Positions 34,320 through 43,274 of a stretch of DNA of 64,000 bases are shown here, piece after piece; within the stretch, counting starts at the first letter, position 1; each line of letters begins with the position of its first letter. Source of the stretch: Marinicellulosiphila megalodicopiae (GTDB lineage Bacteria > Pseudomonadota > Gammaproteobacteria > Pseudomonadales > Natronospirillaceae); assembly GCF_045862395.1 (NCBI RefSeq), contig NZ_AP023087.1, positions 186,001 to 250,000 on the forward strand, read 5' to 3'. The position numbers and the translations under genes are program-made. The notes under the pieces are model-generated. The model had not been told where the DNA came from. It worked only from the letters and a program-made list of their open reading frames with translations, and ran no database searches.

Positions 34320-34352
34320 TGCTACCTCTTTGTTATGAAGATTATTGAAAAT

Positions 34353-34510
34353 CCAAAAGTATTGTCAAGACACACTGATTAGCTAATCCCAAAAGAAGTA
34401 TTGTCAAGACACACTGATTAGCTAATCCCAAAAAGTATTGTCAAGAAGTATTGTCAAGACACACTGATTAGCTAATCCCAAAAAGTACTAGCAAGACACA
34501 CTAAATAAGC
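34353..34510 (-). repeat. REP-like direct-repeat array upstream of RAYT 2
   Basis: A unit of about 36 bp, beginning AGTATTGTCAAGACACACTG and continuing ATTAGCTAATCCCAAAA, occurs three times, with one extra partial head and a diverged fourth copy (AGTACTAGCAAGACACACTA). On the minus strand the core reads CAGTGTGTCTTGACAATACT, the inverse counterpart of CAGTCTGTCTTTGCAAGTTC downstream of the transposase. Confidence 0.8.
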
Positions 34511-34610
34511 AACAAAACGACACAAAACAAAAAAAGCAATTCAATCATCTTAATCTATTCTTTAAATATGATTAAAGAAATCGATAAATGAATCTTTAAG
34601 AGGATGAATA

Positions 34611-35618
34611 ATGCCAATAGCCAGAAGTAAACTCGTATCTGTAGAGGCGACGCCATTTTACCATTTGATAAGCCGTTGCTGTAGGCAGTGCTACATTTTG
34701 GGTAAGGATGCAGTGACTAAAAAGGATTATTCACACAGACAAGAATGGATTGAAAATCGATTAGAAGAATTGCCCTCGATATTTAATATAAAAGTAGCAT
34801 CCTATGCGATCATGTCAAATCATTTTCACCTAGTGGTGTTTGTAGATAAAGACGAGTCGAGTAAATTATCGGATTTACAAGTCATTGAGCGCTGGCATAA
34901 AATTTATAATGGCACAGTATTAACTCAAAAATATGCCAAAGGTGAGCTTTTATCAGAAATTGAGATGGATTTGGTAAAAGAGCGAGCGGATGAGTTTCGC
35001 AGTCGACTAATGGACTTAGGTTGGTTCATGAAATGCATTAATGAGCCATTAGCACGAAGCGCCAATCGAGAAGATAATTGCACAGGAAAATTCTGGGAAG
35101 GTCGTTTCAAGTCTCAAGCATTGCTTGATGAAAAAGCATTATTAGCCTGTATGGCATATGTGGATCTCAATCCAGTGCGCGCAAAAATGGCAAAAACACC
35201 AGAAAAATCAGCACATACCAGCATCAAAAAACGCATCGAACAATCATTAAAAACAAATAAGCCAAATAATCAAACAGAGCAAGTCAAAGGTCTTTTAAAC
35301 TTTGTAAGTCAATCAAGGCAAGATATGCCTAAAGGGATTCCATGCAAACTGACAAGCTATATTGAATTAGTAGAATGGACAGGAAGGCAGTCCAGAAAAG
35401 GAAAAGCAGGTAAAATTGATTCAGATATACCAGAACTTATGCAGCGACTCAATATAGATCCAGTTAAGTGGGCACATATTACCTCAAATTTCGAATCAAG
35501 TTTTAAAGGCATTGTGGGTGAATCGTTATCCATAATAGAAACAGTCAAAAACTTTGGGCGAGAGCGTGCATTAAACGTATCAAACTGCTTGTATTATTTT
35601 GGAAAACAAAAAAAATAG
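34611..35618 (+). CDS. REP-associated tyrosine transposase (RAYT), copy 2
   Basis: The protein has 335 residues and is a paralogue of the product at 8577, sharing the same blocks: YHLISRCCRQCYILGKD, ASYAIMSNHFHLVVF (HxH), LGWFMKCINEPLARSANRED, NCTGKFWEGRFKSQALLDE, ACMAYVDLNPVRAKMAKTP (candidate nucleophile Tyr). A C-terminal basic region follows (RQSRKGKAGKIDSDIPELM). AGAGGA upstream is a strong ribosome site. It looks intact. It lies between inverted REP-like arrays, and the last 87 bp of the gene are duplicated downstream. Confidence 0.87.
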   Translation: MPIARSKLVSVEATPFYHLISRCCRQCYILGKDAVTKKDYSHRQEWIENRLEELPSIFNIKVASYAIMSNHFHLVVFVDKDESSKLSDLQVIERWHKIYNGTVLTQKYAKGELLSEIEMDLVKERADEFRSRLMDLGWFMKCINEPLARSANREDNCTGKFWEGRFKSQALLDEKALLACMAYVDLNPVRAKMAKTPEKSAHTSIKKRIEQSLKTNKPNNQTEQVKGLLNFVSQSRQDMPKGIPCKLTSYIELVEWTGRQSRKGKAGKIDSDIPELMQRLNIDPVKWAHITSNFESSFKGIVGESLSIIETVKNFGRERALNVSNCLYYFGKQKK

Positions 35619-36159
35619 AAAAAACATATCGAGCTTCAATCACAAATACTAGTTTTTCGGAATTAGAAAATCCATATGTCTGAGAATTGACAAATCTGAA
35701 TGTATTTTAAAATTTCATGTTCGTTATTGGTAAAAATTTAGAATGTATAAATAATGCTAGAATTGTAGGGATATAGTGATTTATTAATTGCTTTGATTCT
35801 TAAGTCAGTATGTCTTTGCAAGTTCTCTTTGATTCTTAATTCAGTCTGTCTTAGCAAGTTCTTATAATAGAAACAGTCAAAAACTTTGGGCGAGAGCGTG
35901 CATTAAACGTATCAAACTGCTTGTATTATTTTGGAAAACAAAAAAATTAGAAAAAACATATCGAGCTTCAATCACAAATACTAGTTTTTCGGAATTAGAA
36001 AATCCGTATGTCTGAAAATTGACAAATCTGAATGTATTTTAAAATTTCATGTTCGTTATTGGTAAAAATTTAGAATTTATAAATAATGCTAGAATTGTAG
36101 GGATATAGTGTTTATTAATTGTTTTGATTCTTAATTCAGTCTGTCTTTGCAAGTTCTCT
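35532..36159 (+). repeat. Direct duplication of about 296 bp including the RAYT 2 tail
   Basis: The segment 35532-35828 (last 87 bp of the transposase gene plus downstream DNA) recurs at 35864-36159, offset 332 bp, with only a handful of differences. Both copies end in the core TCAGTNTGTCTTTGCAAGTTC. A short stretch with one more core (35829-35863) separates them. Confidence 0.85.
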
Positions 36160-36492
36160 AGAATTGTAGGGATATAGTGTTTATTAATTGTTTTGATTCT
36201 TAATTCAGTCTGTCTTTGCAAGTTCTTTTTAAAATTTCATGTCCGTTATTGGTAAAAATTTAGAATTTATAAATAATGCTAGAATTGTAGGGATATAGTG
36301 ATTTATTAATTGCTTTGATTCTTAATTCAGTCTGTCTTTGCAAGTTCTTGTTAATTCAGTATGTCTTAGCAAGTTCTTAGTGATTTATTAATTGCTTTGA
36401 TTCTTAATTCAGTCTGTCTTTGCAAGTTCTTGTTAATTCAGTATGTCTTAGCAAGTTCCTTAGCAAGTTCTTTAGCAAGTTCTTGTCTTTTT
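36150..36492 (+). repeat. REP-like array downstream of RAYT 2
   Basis: Nested copies of units made of CTAGAATTGTAGGGATATAG, TTTATTAATTGCTTTGATTC and TTAATTCAGTCTGTCTTTGC then AAGTTCT repeat in shortened forms. The array ends in a ladder of TTAGCAAGTTC. At least six cores are present between 36120 and 36492. No spacers of unrelated sequence lie between them, so this is not a CRISPR array. Confidence 0.8.
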
Positions 36493-36551
36493 ATAACGAT
36501 AACAGGTAAAAAATATTTATTGATATCTACATTTTATTGTTTGTCAGTTAA

Positions 36552-36974
36552 TTAAACGGATATCAGTTTTTGAGATTTATGATTGTGTTTAACATTTGTG
36601 TGTCTAATAAATGTATTTGCATTAAAGCCTGTATCACTGGTGAATTCAAAATCACCATTTATATTAAATTCAATATTAAAAAATAAAATCTGGCTAAATG
36701 CCGTGCAACGTAACGTGAAATTGATGTAGTCATCACCAAATGAATTGACTTTGTGTAGTCGTAAAGGCAACGCGAGATTAAATTTCACTTTTAACCAGTT
36801 AATCAGTTTAAAGGTAGCTCGATTGATTAGGCTTTGTTGAGCTTCGCAATACAGTGCTATCATTGATTGGTGAGGCAAAGCCAATTCAATTGAATTCAAT
36901 ATATTTAAAGTATCAAGTTCTTCGGAAATATTTATGAGTGGGCTGTTATTATTTGAATAAATGATGATATTCAC
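36552..36974 (-). CDS. Hypothetical protein
   Basis: No family was recognised. The 140-residue frame starts with GTG at 36974 (MNIIIYSNNNSPLINISEEL) and has no signal peptide or membrane segment. It is predicted as alpha/beta, with a helix (SMIALYCEAQQSLINRATFK) and several strands (INFTLRCTAFSQILFFNIEF), ending in a basic tail. It lies about 85 bp upstream of the HPt/HD-GYP gene's 3' end on the same strand, separated from the RAYT repeat array by 60 bp. Codon use is like that of the neighbours. The start is uncertain. Confidence 0.5.
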   Translation of the reverse strand: MNIIIYSNNNSPLINISEELDTLNILNSIELALPHQSMIALYCEAQQSLINRATFKLINWLKVKFNLALPLRLHKVNSFGDDYINFTLRCTAFSQILFFNIEFNINGDFEFTSDTGFNANTFIRHTNVKHNHKSQKLISV

Positions 36975-37060
36975 TATGCATTGAAAGTAAATGTATCTCT
37001 ATTGTAATAAAATGCGCATAGTATGTAAATATTTTATATTTTTTATATGGGTGTCGTAAA

Positions 37061-38146
37061 TTAATGTATGTATAACGATGTGATCAAGCGTTCAACCCAA
37101 AATGCACTAAATTGCTGATTTGATAGTTTACTGAGTTCAACCAATGCACGTTTTACAGGTCTCTGATAATCGGACTTATAATAATGTCCATGTGTAATCG
37201 CTTCATAAGCATGAATAATAGACAGACACATAGCGCCAGGGTGAATATCGTTTTCAGTCAGACCTTTAGGGTAACCTAGACCGTTGACCCATTCGTGATG
37301 CTCATGCAAAATTCTTGAGGCTTGCTGCCAATGCTCGCTTTGGGATAATAAAAAACTACAGGCATAAACATGTGCTTTGATTTGTTTTTTTTCATTTTGG
37401 GTCATGGGCTGTTCGCGAGATAGCAATTTGATAGGCAAAAACGACATCGCAATATCATGTGTATAAATAGCCGCTGCTATTTGTTCAAAATCAAAATCGT
37501 ATTGGCTGCCGTCTAGCATTCTATGCGCAAGATTGAGTAATCGATTGGTTCGTCCTTTCCATTGAGGCATTCTATTTTCGACGCTAGGAATTAAATTGGC
37601 AAAATAAGTTAAATCAGGATATTGCTCAGGAAACTGATTGTGAAGCATCGATTCTTCTATTTCTATTAATGAAGGTTGGTTGTGATTCAACAGAGCAAGG
37701 GCTTTGAGAATTTGTAACTCAGGGTCGCTATGGGTTGATATTTTATTGATTTGTATTCCAACATCTTCATAAAGTTTTGCGTCATAAAACACAGTCTCCG
37801 ACTCAAGTGAGTCATTTAAAAATGTTTTAACATGATCAAGTAATAATAACGAAAGATCGCCAATTTTAGGATTAAATTCAAGCTCACCTTGTCGAACCAA
37901 ACTTAAAACGTCTTCTAATTCTTGTAATACAGGAATTAACGGCGGTAATTGTGCAATACTTAAATTGCCTTTAACTGTGTGGATATTTCTAAATAGTGCG
38001 CTGAGCTTTTCAGTCTCTTTAGGTTGATGCTCCAATTCAATAATTAAATTTTCAGCATCTGCTAAATTTTCATGAAATTCTTCATGCAGGTTTTGCAGTA
38101 ACTCTTGATTTAACTGTTCAGTTCTAAATTCTAACATTGTATGCAT
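37061..38146 (-). CDS. HPt domain fused to a divergent HD-GYP domain
   Basis: Residues 10-120 form a histidine phosphotransfer domain, with the phosphorylation motif FRNIHTVKGNLSIAQ. The C-terminal part (about 195-361) is HD-GYP-like: AAIYTHDIAMSF (HD kept, but the usual K of HDIGK is missing), AHVYACSFLL, EHHEWVNGLGYPKGL (HHE and GYP kept) and SIIHAYEAITHG (the usual V-A-D-x-Y/F-D-A-L is changed). HD-GYP enzymes degrade cyclic di-GMP; changes at metal-site neighbours leave activity uncertain. Fusion to HPt suggests control by a phosphorelay. The start may be the ATG at 38137. Confidence 0.82.
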   Translation of the reverse strand: MHTMLEFRTEQLNQELLQNLHEEFHENLADAENLIIELEHQPKETEKLSALFRNIHTVKGNLSIAQLPPLIPVLQELEDVLSLVRQGELEFNPKIGDLSLLLLDHVKTFLNDSLESETVFYDAKLYEDVGIQINKISTHSDPELQILKALALLNHNQPSLIEIEESMLHNQFPEQYPDLTYFANLIPSVENRMPQWKGRTNRLLNLAHRMLDGSQYDFDFEQIAAAIYTHDIAMSFLPIKLLSREQPMTQNEKKQIKAHVYACSFLLSQSEHWQQASRILHEHHEWVNGLGYPKGLTENDIHPGAMCLSIIHAYEAITHGHYYKSDYQRPVKRALVELSKLSNQQFSAFWVERLITSLYIH

Positions 38147-38473
38147 TCCACCACCGAGTCAACTTTAGTGTAGTTGTAACCCATTGCTTGGTCGTAAATT
38201 TTTGTAAAATATCAAGTTGTTAAAAAGTTATGTTTTCATGCCATGAATTGAGAAATTCGATTTGGCCTTAGATGAATTTTAAATAATTTGAACTTAGTAT
38301 GATTTTTGACATATTTATATATATTTTACGTTTATTTTTTGACGAAATTCATTTAGTTGTCTACTTTTTATTATGATTAAACATCACTTATTTTCAAAAA
38401 TAGGATCAGCGCATCCATCACTCTGTGGCATTTAAATCATTGTATTTACGCAAATTTTTTTATAGGGATCAAA

Positions 38474-39733
38474 ATGAATTTTAAAAACACACTCTTAAGT
38501 ATTTCCGTTTTAGCCGCCTCGACAATGAGTGCAAATATAGCCAATGCAGCCGAAGTTGAAGTATTGCATTGGTGGACATCAGGTGGGGAGGCTAAGTCTA
38601 TCTCGGTATTAAAAGATATGGTGCAGGTCGAAGGCCATGTTTGGAAAGATTTTGCAGTAGCAGGGGGCGGGGGAGAAAATGCAAAAACTGTTTTACGCTC
38701 ACGTGTGGTGTCTGGTAATCCACCTACGTCTGCGCAAATAAAAGGTCTAGAAATTCAAGAGTGGGGCGAGCTTGGATTTTTAGCGGATTTATCTTCTGTT
38801 GCTAAAGCAAATAAATGGGATGCAATTTTACCGTCTGTGGTATCAGATGTTATGAAGTACGAGGGTAAGTACGTTGCAGCCCCCGTTAATGTGCATCGTG
38901 TCAATTGGATGTGGGCAAATCCTGAAGTCTTTAAAAAAGCAGGCGTAGAAATTCCAACCACTCTACCAGAGCTATGGATGGCCGCTGATAAGATTAAAGC
39001 AGCAGGGTTTACCGCCATTGCGCATGGTGGCCAACCATGGCAAGACTTAACCACATTTGAGTCAATTGTATTGGCAGTTGGCGGCGCTGAATTTTTTGAT
39101 CAAGCATTTGTTAAACATGATCCAAAAGCATTATCTAGTGCAACTATGGTCAAAGCGTTTGATGAGTTTAGAAAGGTGAATCAATATTTGGATAATGGGT
39201 TTTCAGGTCGTGATTGGAACGTTGCAACGTCGATGGTCATTAAAGGTGAAGCAGCCATGCAATTTATGGGTGACTGGGCAAAAGGGGAATTTACCGCGGC
39301 AGGAAAAATGCCTGGTAAAGATTATGAGTGTCTAGCTTTTCCTGGAACAGAAGGCGAATTCACCTTTAATATCGATTCATTAGCCATGTTTAAGCAGAAA
39401 GACTCGAAAAAAGAAGCGGCACAAAATGTAATGGCGCAGCTTGTATTATCAGAGAAATTCCAAGATGTGTTTAATATGAACAAAGGCTCTATTCCTGCAA
39501 GAACCGATCAAGACATGTCAGGATTTGATAGTTGTGCTAAAGCATCAATGAATACATTTAAACAAACAGCCTCAATGAAAAAAGGTTTGGTGCCTTCTAT
39601 GGCGCACGGCATGTCGACCACTGCGGCGATTCAAGGGGCAATCTCTGATGTTGTTACTGAATTTTTTAATAGCGATATGAGCTCCAAAGAAGCCGTTGAA
39701 AAATTAGCACGATCAGTGAAAGCTGAAATGTAA
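38474..39733 (+). CDS. ABC sugar transporter, periplasmic substrate-binding protein
   Basis: The protein has 419 residues with a signal peptide ending in NIANAAE. It resembles the glucose/mannose-type binding proteins (GtsA): EVLHWWTSGGEAKSISVLKD, GGGGENAKTVLRSRVVSGNP, HRVNWMWANPEVFKKAGVE, FMGDWAKGEF and FPGTEGEFTFNIDSLAMF. It is the first gene of a complete importer: two permeases and an ATPase follow. A hairpin after its stop lets most transcripts end there, giving the usual excess of binding protein. AGGGATC upstream is the ribosome site. The 327-bp leader shows no clear operator. Confidence 0.92.
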   Translation: MNFKNTLLSISVLAASTMSANIANAAEVEVLHWWTSGGEAKSISVLKDMVQVEGHVWKDFAVAGGGGENAKTVLRSRVVSGNPPTSAQIKGLEIQEWGELGFLADLSSVAKANKWDAILPSVVSDVMKYEGKYVAAPVNVHRVNWMWANPEVFKKAGVEIPTTLPELWMAADKIKAAGFTAIAHGGQPWQDLTTFESIVLAVGGAEFFDQAFVKHDPKALSSATMVKAFDEFRKVNQYLDNGFSGRDWNVATSMVIKGEAAMQFMGDWAKGEFTAAGKMPGKDYECLAFPGTEGEFTFNIDSLAMFKQKDSKKEAAQNVMAQLVLSEKFQDVFNMNKGSIPARTDQDMSGFDSCAKASMNTFKQTASMKKGLVPSMAHGMSTTAAIQGAISDVVTEFFNSDMSSKEAVEKLARSVKAEM

Positions 39734-39748
39734 AAAAATAATTAATGA

Positions 39749-39776
39749 AAAAGGCCAGTTAATCTGGCCTTTTATT
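39749..39776 (+). terminator. Attenuating hairpin between binding protein and permease genes
   Basis: AAAAGGCCAG and CTGGCCTTTT form a perfect 10-bp stem around TTAAT, followed by a short T-rich run. Its place inside the operon suggests partial termination. Confidence 0.8.
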
Positions 39777-39822
39777 TGTCCGTATATTTTTTTAACGGTA
39801 GTCGATAAAAAATGGAATCAAT

Positions 39823-40746
39823 ATGACTTCAAATCAAAGTGTCCGCATTCCCAAAAAAAGACGTGGCTTGGGCGATGTTTTAGAAACATGGTTACCGAAA
39901 ATAGTCATGTCACCGTCGCTAGTCTTAACTGTAGTTTTTATTTATGGTTTTATTATTTGGACGTCGGTTTTATCTTTTACAAAATCAAGAATGTTACCTC
40001 AATATGAGTTTGTTGGTTTTGATCAATATGTAAAATTATTTCAAAATGATCGCTGGATGGATGCCTTACAAAATTTGGCAGTATTTGGCATATTATTTAT
40101 TGCAATTTGTTTAGTTTTAGGATTGTTTCTTGCAATTCTATTGGATCAAAAAATCCGTGGTGAAGGGTTTATTCGAACAATTTATTTATACCCAATGGCG
40201 TTATCTTTTATTGTGACAGGCACTGTATGGAAATGGATACTAAATCCTTCTGTTGGGCTTGAGAATTTCTTTCAATCGATAGGATTTGAAAATTTTGAAT
40301 TTGATTGGTTAGTTAATCCTGATAAAGCCATTTACACTGTTGTGATTGCAGGAGTGTGGCAGTCATCAGGTTTTGTGATGGCATTATTTTTAGCTGGGCT
40401 TCGAAGTGTAGATGAATCCATTATTAAAGCCGCTCAAATAGATGGCGCAAGTTTAAGCACTATTTATATCCGTATTATTATTCCTTCGTTGGGTCCTGTG
40501 TTTTTCTCTGCTGTGATTATGCTTGCGCATATTGCAATTAAATCCTTTGATTTAGTTATGGCATTGACTGGAGGAGGGCCTGGAAATTCAACAGATGTTC
40601 CTGCTATTTTTATGTATCAATTTTCTTTTACTCGTTCGCGTATTGGAATGGGAGCGGCCAGTGCTGTTGTAATGTTAATGGGTATTATCAGTATTTTAGT
40701 CCCATTTTTATATTCTCAATTAAGGAGTAAAAAAGATGAATACTAA
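39823..40746 (+). CDS. ABC sugar transporter permease 1
   Basis: This is a MalF/GtsB-type permease of 307 residues with six membrane segments. The cytoplasmic coupling loop is EAA-like: DESIIKAAQIDGASLSTIYI followed by RIIIPSLGP. The periplasmic loop and C-terminal segments (SFDLVMALTGGGPGNSTDVP) are typical of the GtsB group. It starts after the attenuating hairpin and overlaps permease 2 by 11 bp. Confidence 0.93.
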   Translation: MTSNQSVRIPKKRRGLGDVLETWLPKIVMSPSLVLTVVFIYGFIIWTSVLSFTKSRMLPQYEFVGFDQYVKLFQNDRWMDALQNLAVFGILFIAICLVLGLFLAILLDQKIRGEGFIRTIYLYPMALSFIVTGTVWKWILNPSVGLENFFQSIGFENFEFDWLVNPDKAIYTVVIAGVWQSSGFVMALFLAGLRSVDESIIKAAQIDGASLSTIYIRIIIPSLGPVFFSAVIMLAHIAIKSFDLVMALTGGGPGNSTDVPAIFMYQFSFTRSRIGMGAASAVVMLMGIISILVPFLYSQLRSKKDEY

Positions 40747-41602
40747 ATATAAAAAAATCACAAAACGATCATTACTGTATGCATTAATTATTGTAATAGC
40801 CGCTTATTATTTATTGCCATTGATCTTAATGGTGGTGACATCATTTCGATCGATGGAAGAAATAAGAATAGGACAGTTAATTCAATGGCCGAAATCGTTT
40901 AATTTTGATGCGTGGTCTCAAGCGTGGAATGAAGCGCAAATTGGAGCAAGAGAAGACAAAGGGCTAAAACCATATTTTATTAACTCACTTTTAATTGTGA
41001 TTCCAGCGGTGGTGATCACAACCGTACTTGGTGCAATTAACGGATATGTATTAAGTTTTTGGAAATTTAAAGGCAGTGAAATAGTGTTTGCTTTGATTTT
41101 ATTTGGTTGTTTTATTCCCTTCCAAGCTATTTTATTACCTATGTCTCAATCGTTAGGTCGCATGGGAATTTCAGGATCCATCTATGGTTTGATTTTTGTG
41201 CATGTCATTTATGGACTGCCGTTTACAACATTATTTTTTAGAAATTATTATATTTCAATTCCTGTTGAATTAATCAAGGCAGCAAAATTAGATGGAGCAG
41301 GGTTTTTAAGGATTTTCTTTAGAATTATTTTTCCATTAAGTACGCCAATCATTGTGGTCAGTGTGATTTGGCAATTTACCCAAATCTGGAATGATTTCTT
41401 ATTTGGCGTTACTTTTAGTGATCCAGATTCTCAACCTGTAACTGTCGGTTTAAATAATCTAGTAAACAGTTCAACAGGTGAAAAACGTTACAATGTAGAT
41501 ATGGCAGGTGCCATTATTGCTGCATTGCCTACCATCATTGTTTATGTGCTTGCAGGTAAATATTTTGTACGCGGTTTAAGTGCCGGTTCAGTAAAGGGAT
41601 AA
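40736..41602 (+). CDS. ABC sugar transporter permease 2
   Basis: This is a MalG/GtsC-type permease of 288 residues with six membrane segments. The coupling loop PVELIKAAKLDGAGFLRIFF followed by RIIFPLS matches the EAA pattern. The ending ALPTIIVYVLAGKYFVRGLS plus AGSVKG is the classical permease C-terminus of this group. It overlaps the preceding permease by 11 bp, and the ATPase gene begins 4 bp after its stop, so the three are cotranslated. Confidence 0.95.
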   Translation: MNTKYKKITKRSLLYALIIVIAAYYLLPLILMVVTSFRSMEEIRIGQLIQWPKSFNFDAWSQAWNEAQIGAREDKGLKPYFINSLLIVIPAVVITTVLGAINGYVLSFWKFKGSEIVFALILFGCFIPFQAILLPMSQSLGRMGISGSIYGLIFVHVIYGLPFTTLFFRNYYISIPVELIKAAKLDGAGFLRIFFRIIFPLSTPIIVVSVIWQFTQIWNDFLFGVTFSDPDSQPVTVGLNNLVNSSTGEKRYNVDMAGAIIAALPTIIVYVLAGKYFVRGLSAGSVKG

Positions 41603-41606
41603 AAAA

Positions 41607-42716
41607 ATGGCTTCATTAACAATTAAAAATGTGACAAAAACCTACAGTGCTAACCCAATTTTAAAAGGCATTGATTTAGAAATTAATGACAGTGAATTTA
41701 TTATTTTAGTCGGGCCATCTGGTTGTGGAAAATCAACATTATTAAATAGTATTGCAGGGTTAGAAGATATTACATCAGGTGAAATATTAATTGATGATGA
41801 ATTAATGAATGAAGTCGCGCCTAAAGATCGTGATATAGCAATGGTATTTCAAAGTTATGCGTTATACCCAACTATGAGTGTGCGTAAAAATATTGCATTT
41901 GGCTTGGAGATTCGTAAATTCACAAAACAGCAAATCAAACAAGAAGTAGAACGCGTTGCGGATTTATTACAAATTACCAATTTATTAGATCGAAAACCGG
42001 CTCAGTTATCAGGTGGTCAACGTCAGCGAGTTGCAATGGGTCGTGCATTAGCGCGAAAACCTAAAATCTATTTATTTGATGAACCCCTTTCAAATTTGGA
42101 TGCGAAACTTCGAGTTGAAATGCGTTCTGAAATTAAAAAATTACATCAAAGATTAAAGACAACCATTGTGTATGTCACGCACGATCAAATCGAAGCAATG
42201 ACTTTGGCGGATAAAATTGCCATCATGAACGAAGGTCAAGTTCAGCAATACGCAACCCCTCAAGAAGTTTATGATAACCCTGTGAATATGTTTGTAGCAG
42301 GATTTATGGGATCAGTGTCTATGAATTTTATTACCTGTAAAATCATTGATCATTCAGGTGAGTTATTTGCATTGTGGGAGGTGAATAATAAAAAATACGA
42401 AATTAATATTCCTTCAGAAAATGACAACTTAAAAAAATACATAGACTCTGAAGTGATTGTTGGATTAAGAGCAGAGCAAATTACTCAGGTGATTCCTCAT
42501 CAAATTGACGAAAAATTTTGTACTGAATTTAGTGCGATTGTGGATGTGGTGGAACCTACAGGGGCGGACACATTAATTACATTACAAATTAATAACCAAG
42601 ATGTAAATTGTCGCGTGCATCCTGAGGCGAGTCGGCCAGTAGGGGAAGTAATTAAATTAATGGTGAATACACAAAAAGTTGTATTTTTTGATGTGAAAAC
42701 TGAATATAGAATTTAA
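41607..42716 (+). CDS. ABC sugar transporter ATP-binding protein (MalK/UgpC type)
   Basis: The protein has 369 residues. Walker A is VGPSGCGKSTLLNS, Q loop FQSYALYPTM, signature LSGGQRQRVAMGRAL, Walker B IYLFDEPLSNLDAKLR, and switch histidine in VTHDQIEAMTLADK. A TOBE/OB C-terminal half is present, as in MalK (VGLRAEQI, VEPTGADTLITLQ). It energises the two permeases encoded just upstream and closes the operon. A strong terminator follows. Confidence 0.96.
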   Translation: MASLTIKNVTKTYSANPILKGIDLEINDSEFIILVGPSGCGKSTLLNSIAGLEDITSGEILIDDELMNEVAPKDRDIAMVFQSYALYPTMSVRKNIAFGLEIRKFTKQQIKQEVERVADLLQITNLLDRKPAQLSGGQRQRVAMGRALARKPKIYLFDEPLSNLDAKLRVEMRSEIKKLHQRLKTTIVYVTHDQIEAMTLADKIAIMNEGQVQQYATPQEVYDNPVNMFVAGFMGSVSMNFITCKIIDHSGELFALWEVNNKKYEINIPSENDNLKKYIDSEVIVGLRAEQITQVIPHQIDEKFCTEFSAIVDVVEPTGADTLITLQINNQDVNCRVHPEASRPVGEVIKLMVNTQKVVFFDVKTEYRI

Positions 42717-42723
42717 AAATTGT

Positions 42724-42755
42724 GTTGGATTCATAAATATGAATCCAACTTTTTG
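42724..42755 (+). terminator. Terminator of the sugar importer operon
   Basis: GTTGGATTCAT and ATGAATCCAAC form a perfect 11-bp stem around AAAT followed by T6. Confidence 0.9.
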
Positions 42756-42780
42756 TTTTATAAATAATTGAGTTAAAAAA

Positions 42781-43254
42781 TTAAAGCGCTAATAAATCAG
42801 TTTCAAAGGTTAAACTAAAATCTTGTGGATTATAAGAATAAATTGAAAGTAGTTCGTCGCCAGTAATAATGTAATGATGATCTAACTCAACGATGTCGTT
42901 ACATTTAACCGTTTCATATTCATTCATTTCTATTGGATATACCGGATCCGAAATGGAAAATATTTTTAGTGAATCTCTATCACAAATTAATATAGCACTT
43001 CCATCATTTGAAAAACTTAACCCCTTCGGACCATCCATTTGAATTGAGCCAACATATTGTGGTAATTTTATTTGGCTTATGTCAATGATTTGTAATTCAT
43101 TTGAGCCAATAAAACAACCTACAGCAGATGAACGTAAAGTTACATATGCGTATCCGTTTTTAGCAATAACAGGATCGCAAGATCGTTGATGGCTTAAAAT
43201 TAATTGCTCACCATTATCGGGTTTTCCATTTTCTTTAATTTTAAAAATATGCAT
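42781..43254 (-). pseudogene. 5'-truncated duplicate of the LVIVD-type gene
   Basis: The frame codes for 157 residues that match the C-terminal half of the next gene upstream (43275-44090) almost throughout: NGMHIFKIKENG, RSCDPVIAKNGYAYVTLR, GSNELQIIDISQIKLP, MDGPKGLSFSNDGSAILICD. It has no signal peptide. Just before its first Met the frame continues only a few codons (KTAQNG) before an in-frame stop that overlaps the end of the upstream copy. So it looks like a tandem duplication that lost its 5' half. It may still be read by coupling, but without a signal it would not reach the periplasm. Confidence 0.7.
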
Positions 43255-43274
43255 GCCATTTTGAGCCGTCTTAT

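Noticed and set aside
34353..34510. Possible CRISPR array
   Set aside because: The units are directly adjacent or separated by unit fragments; there are no unique spacers of constant length and no cas genes. The same holds for 36150-36492.
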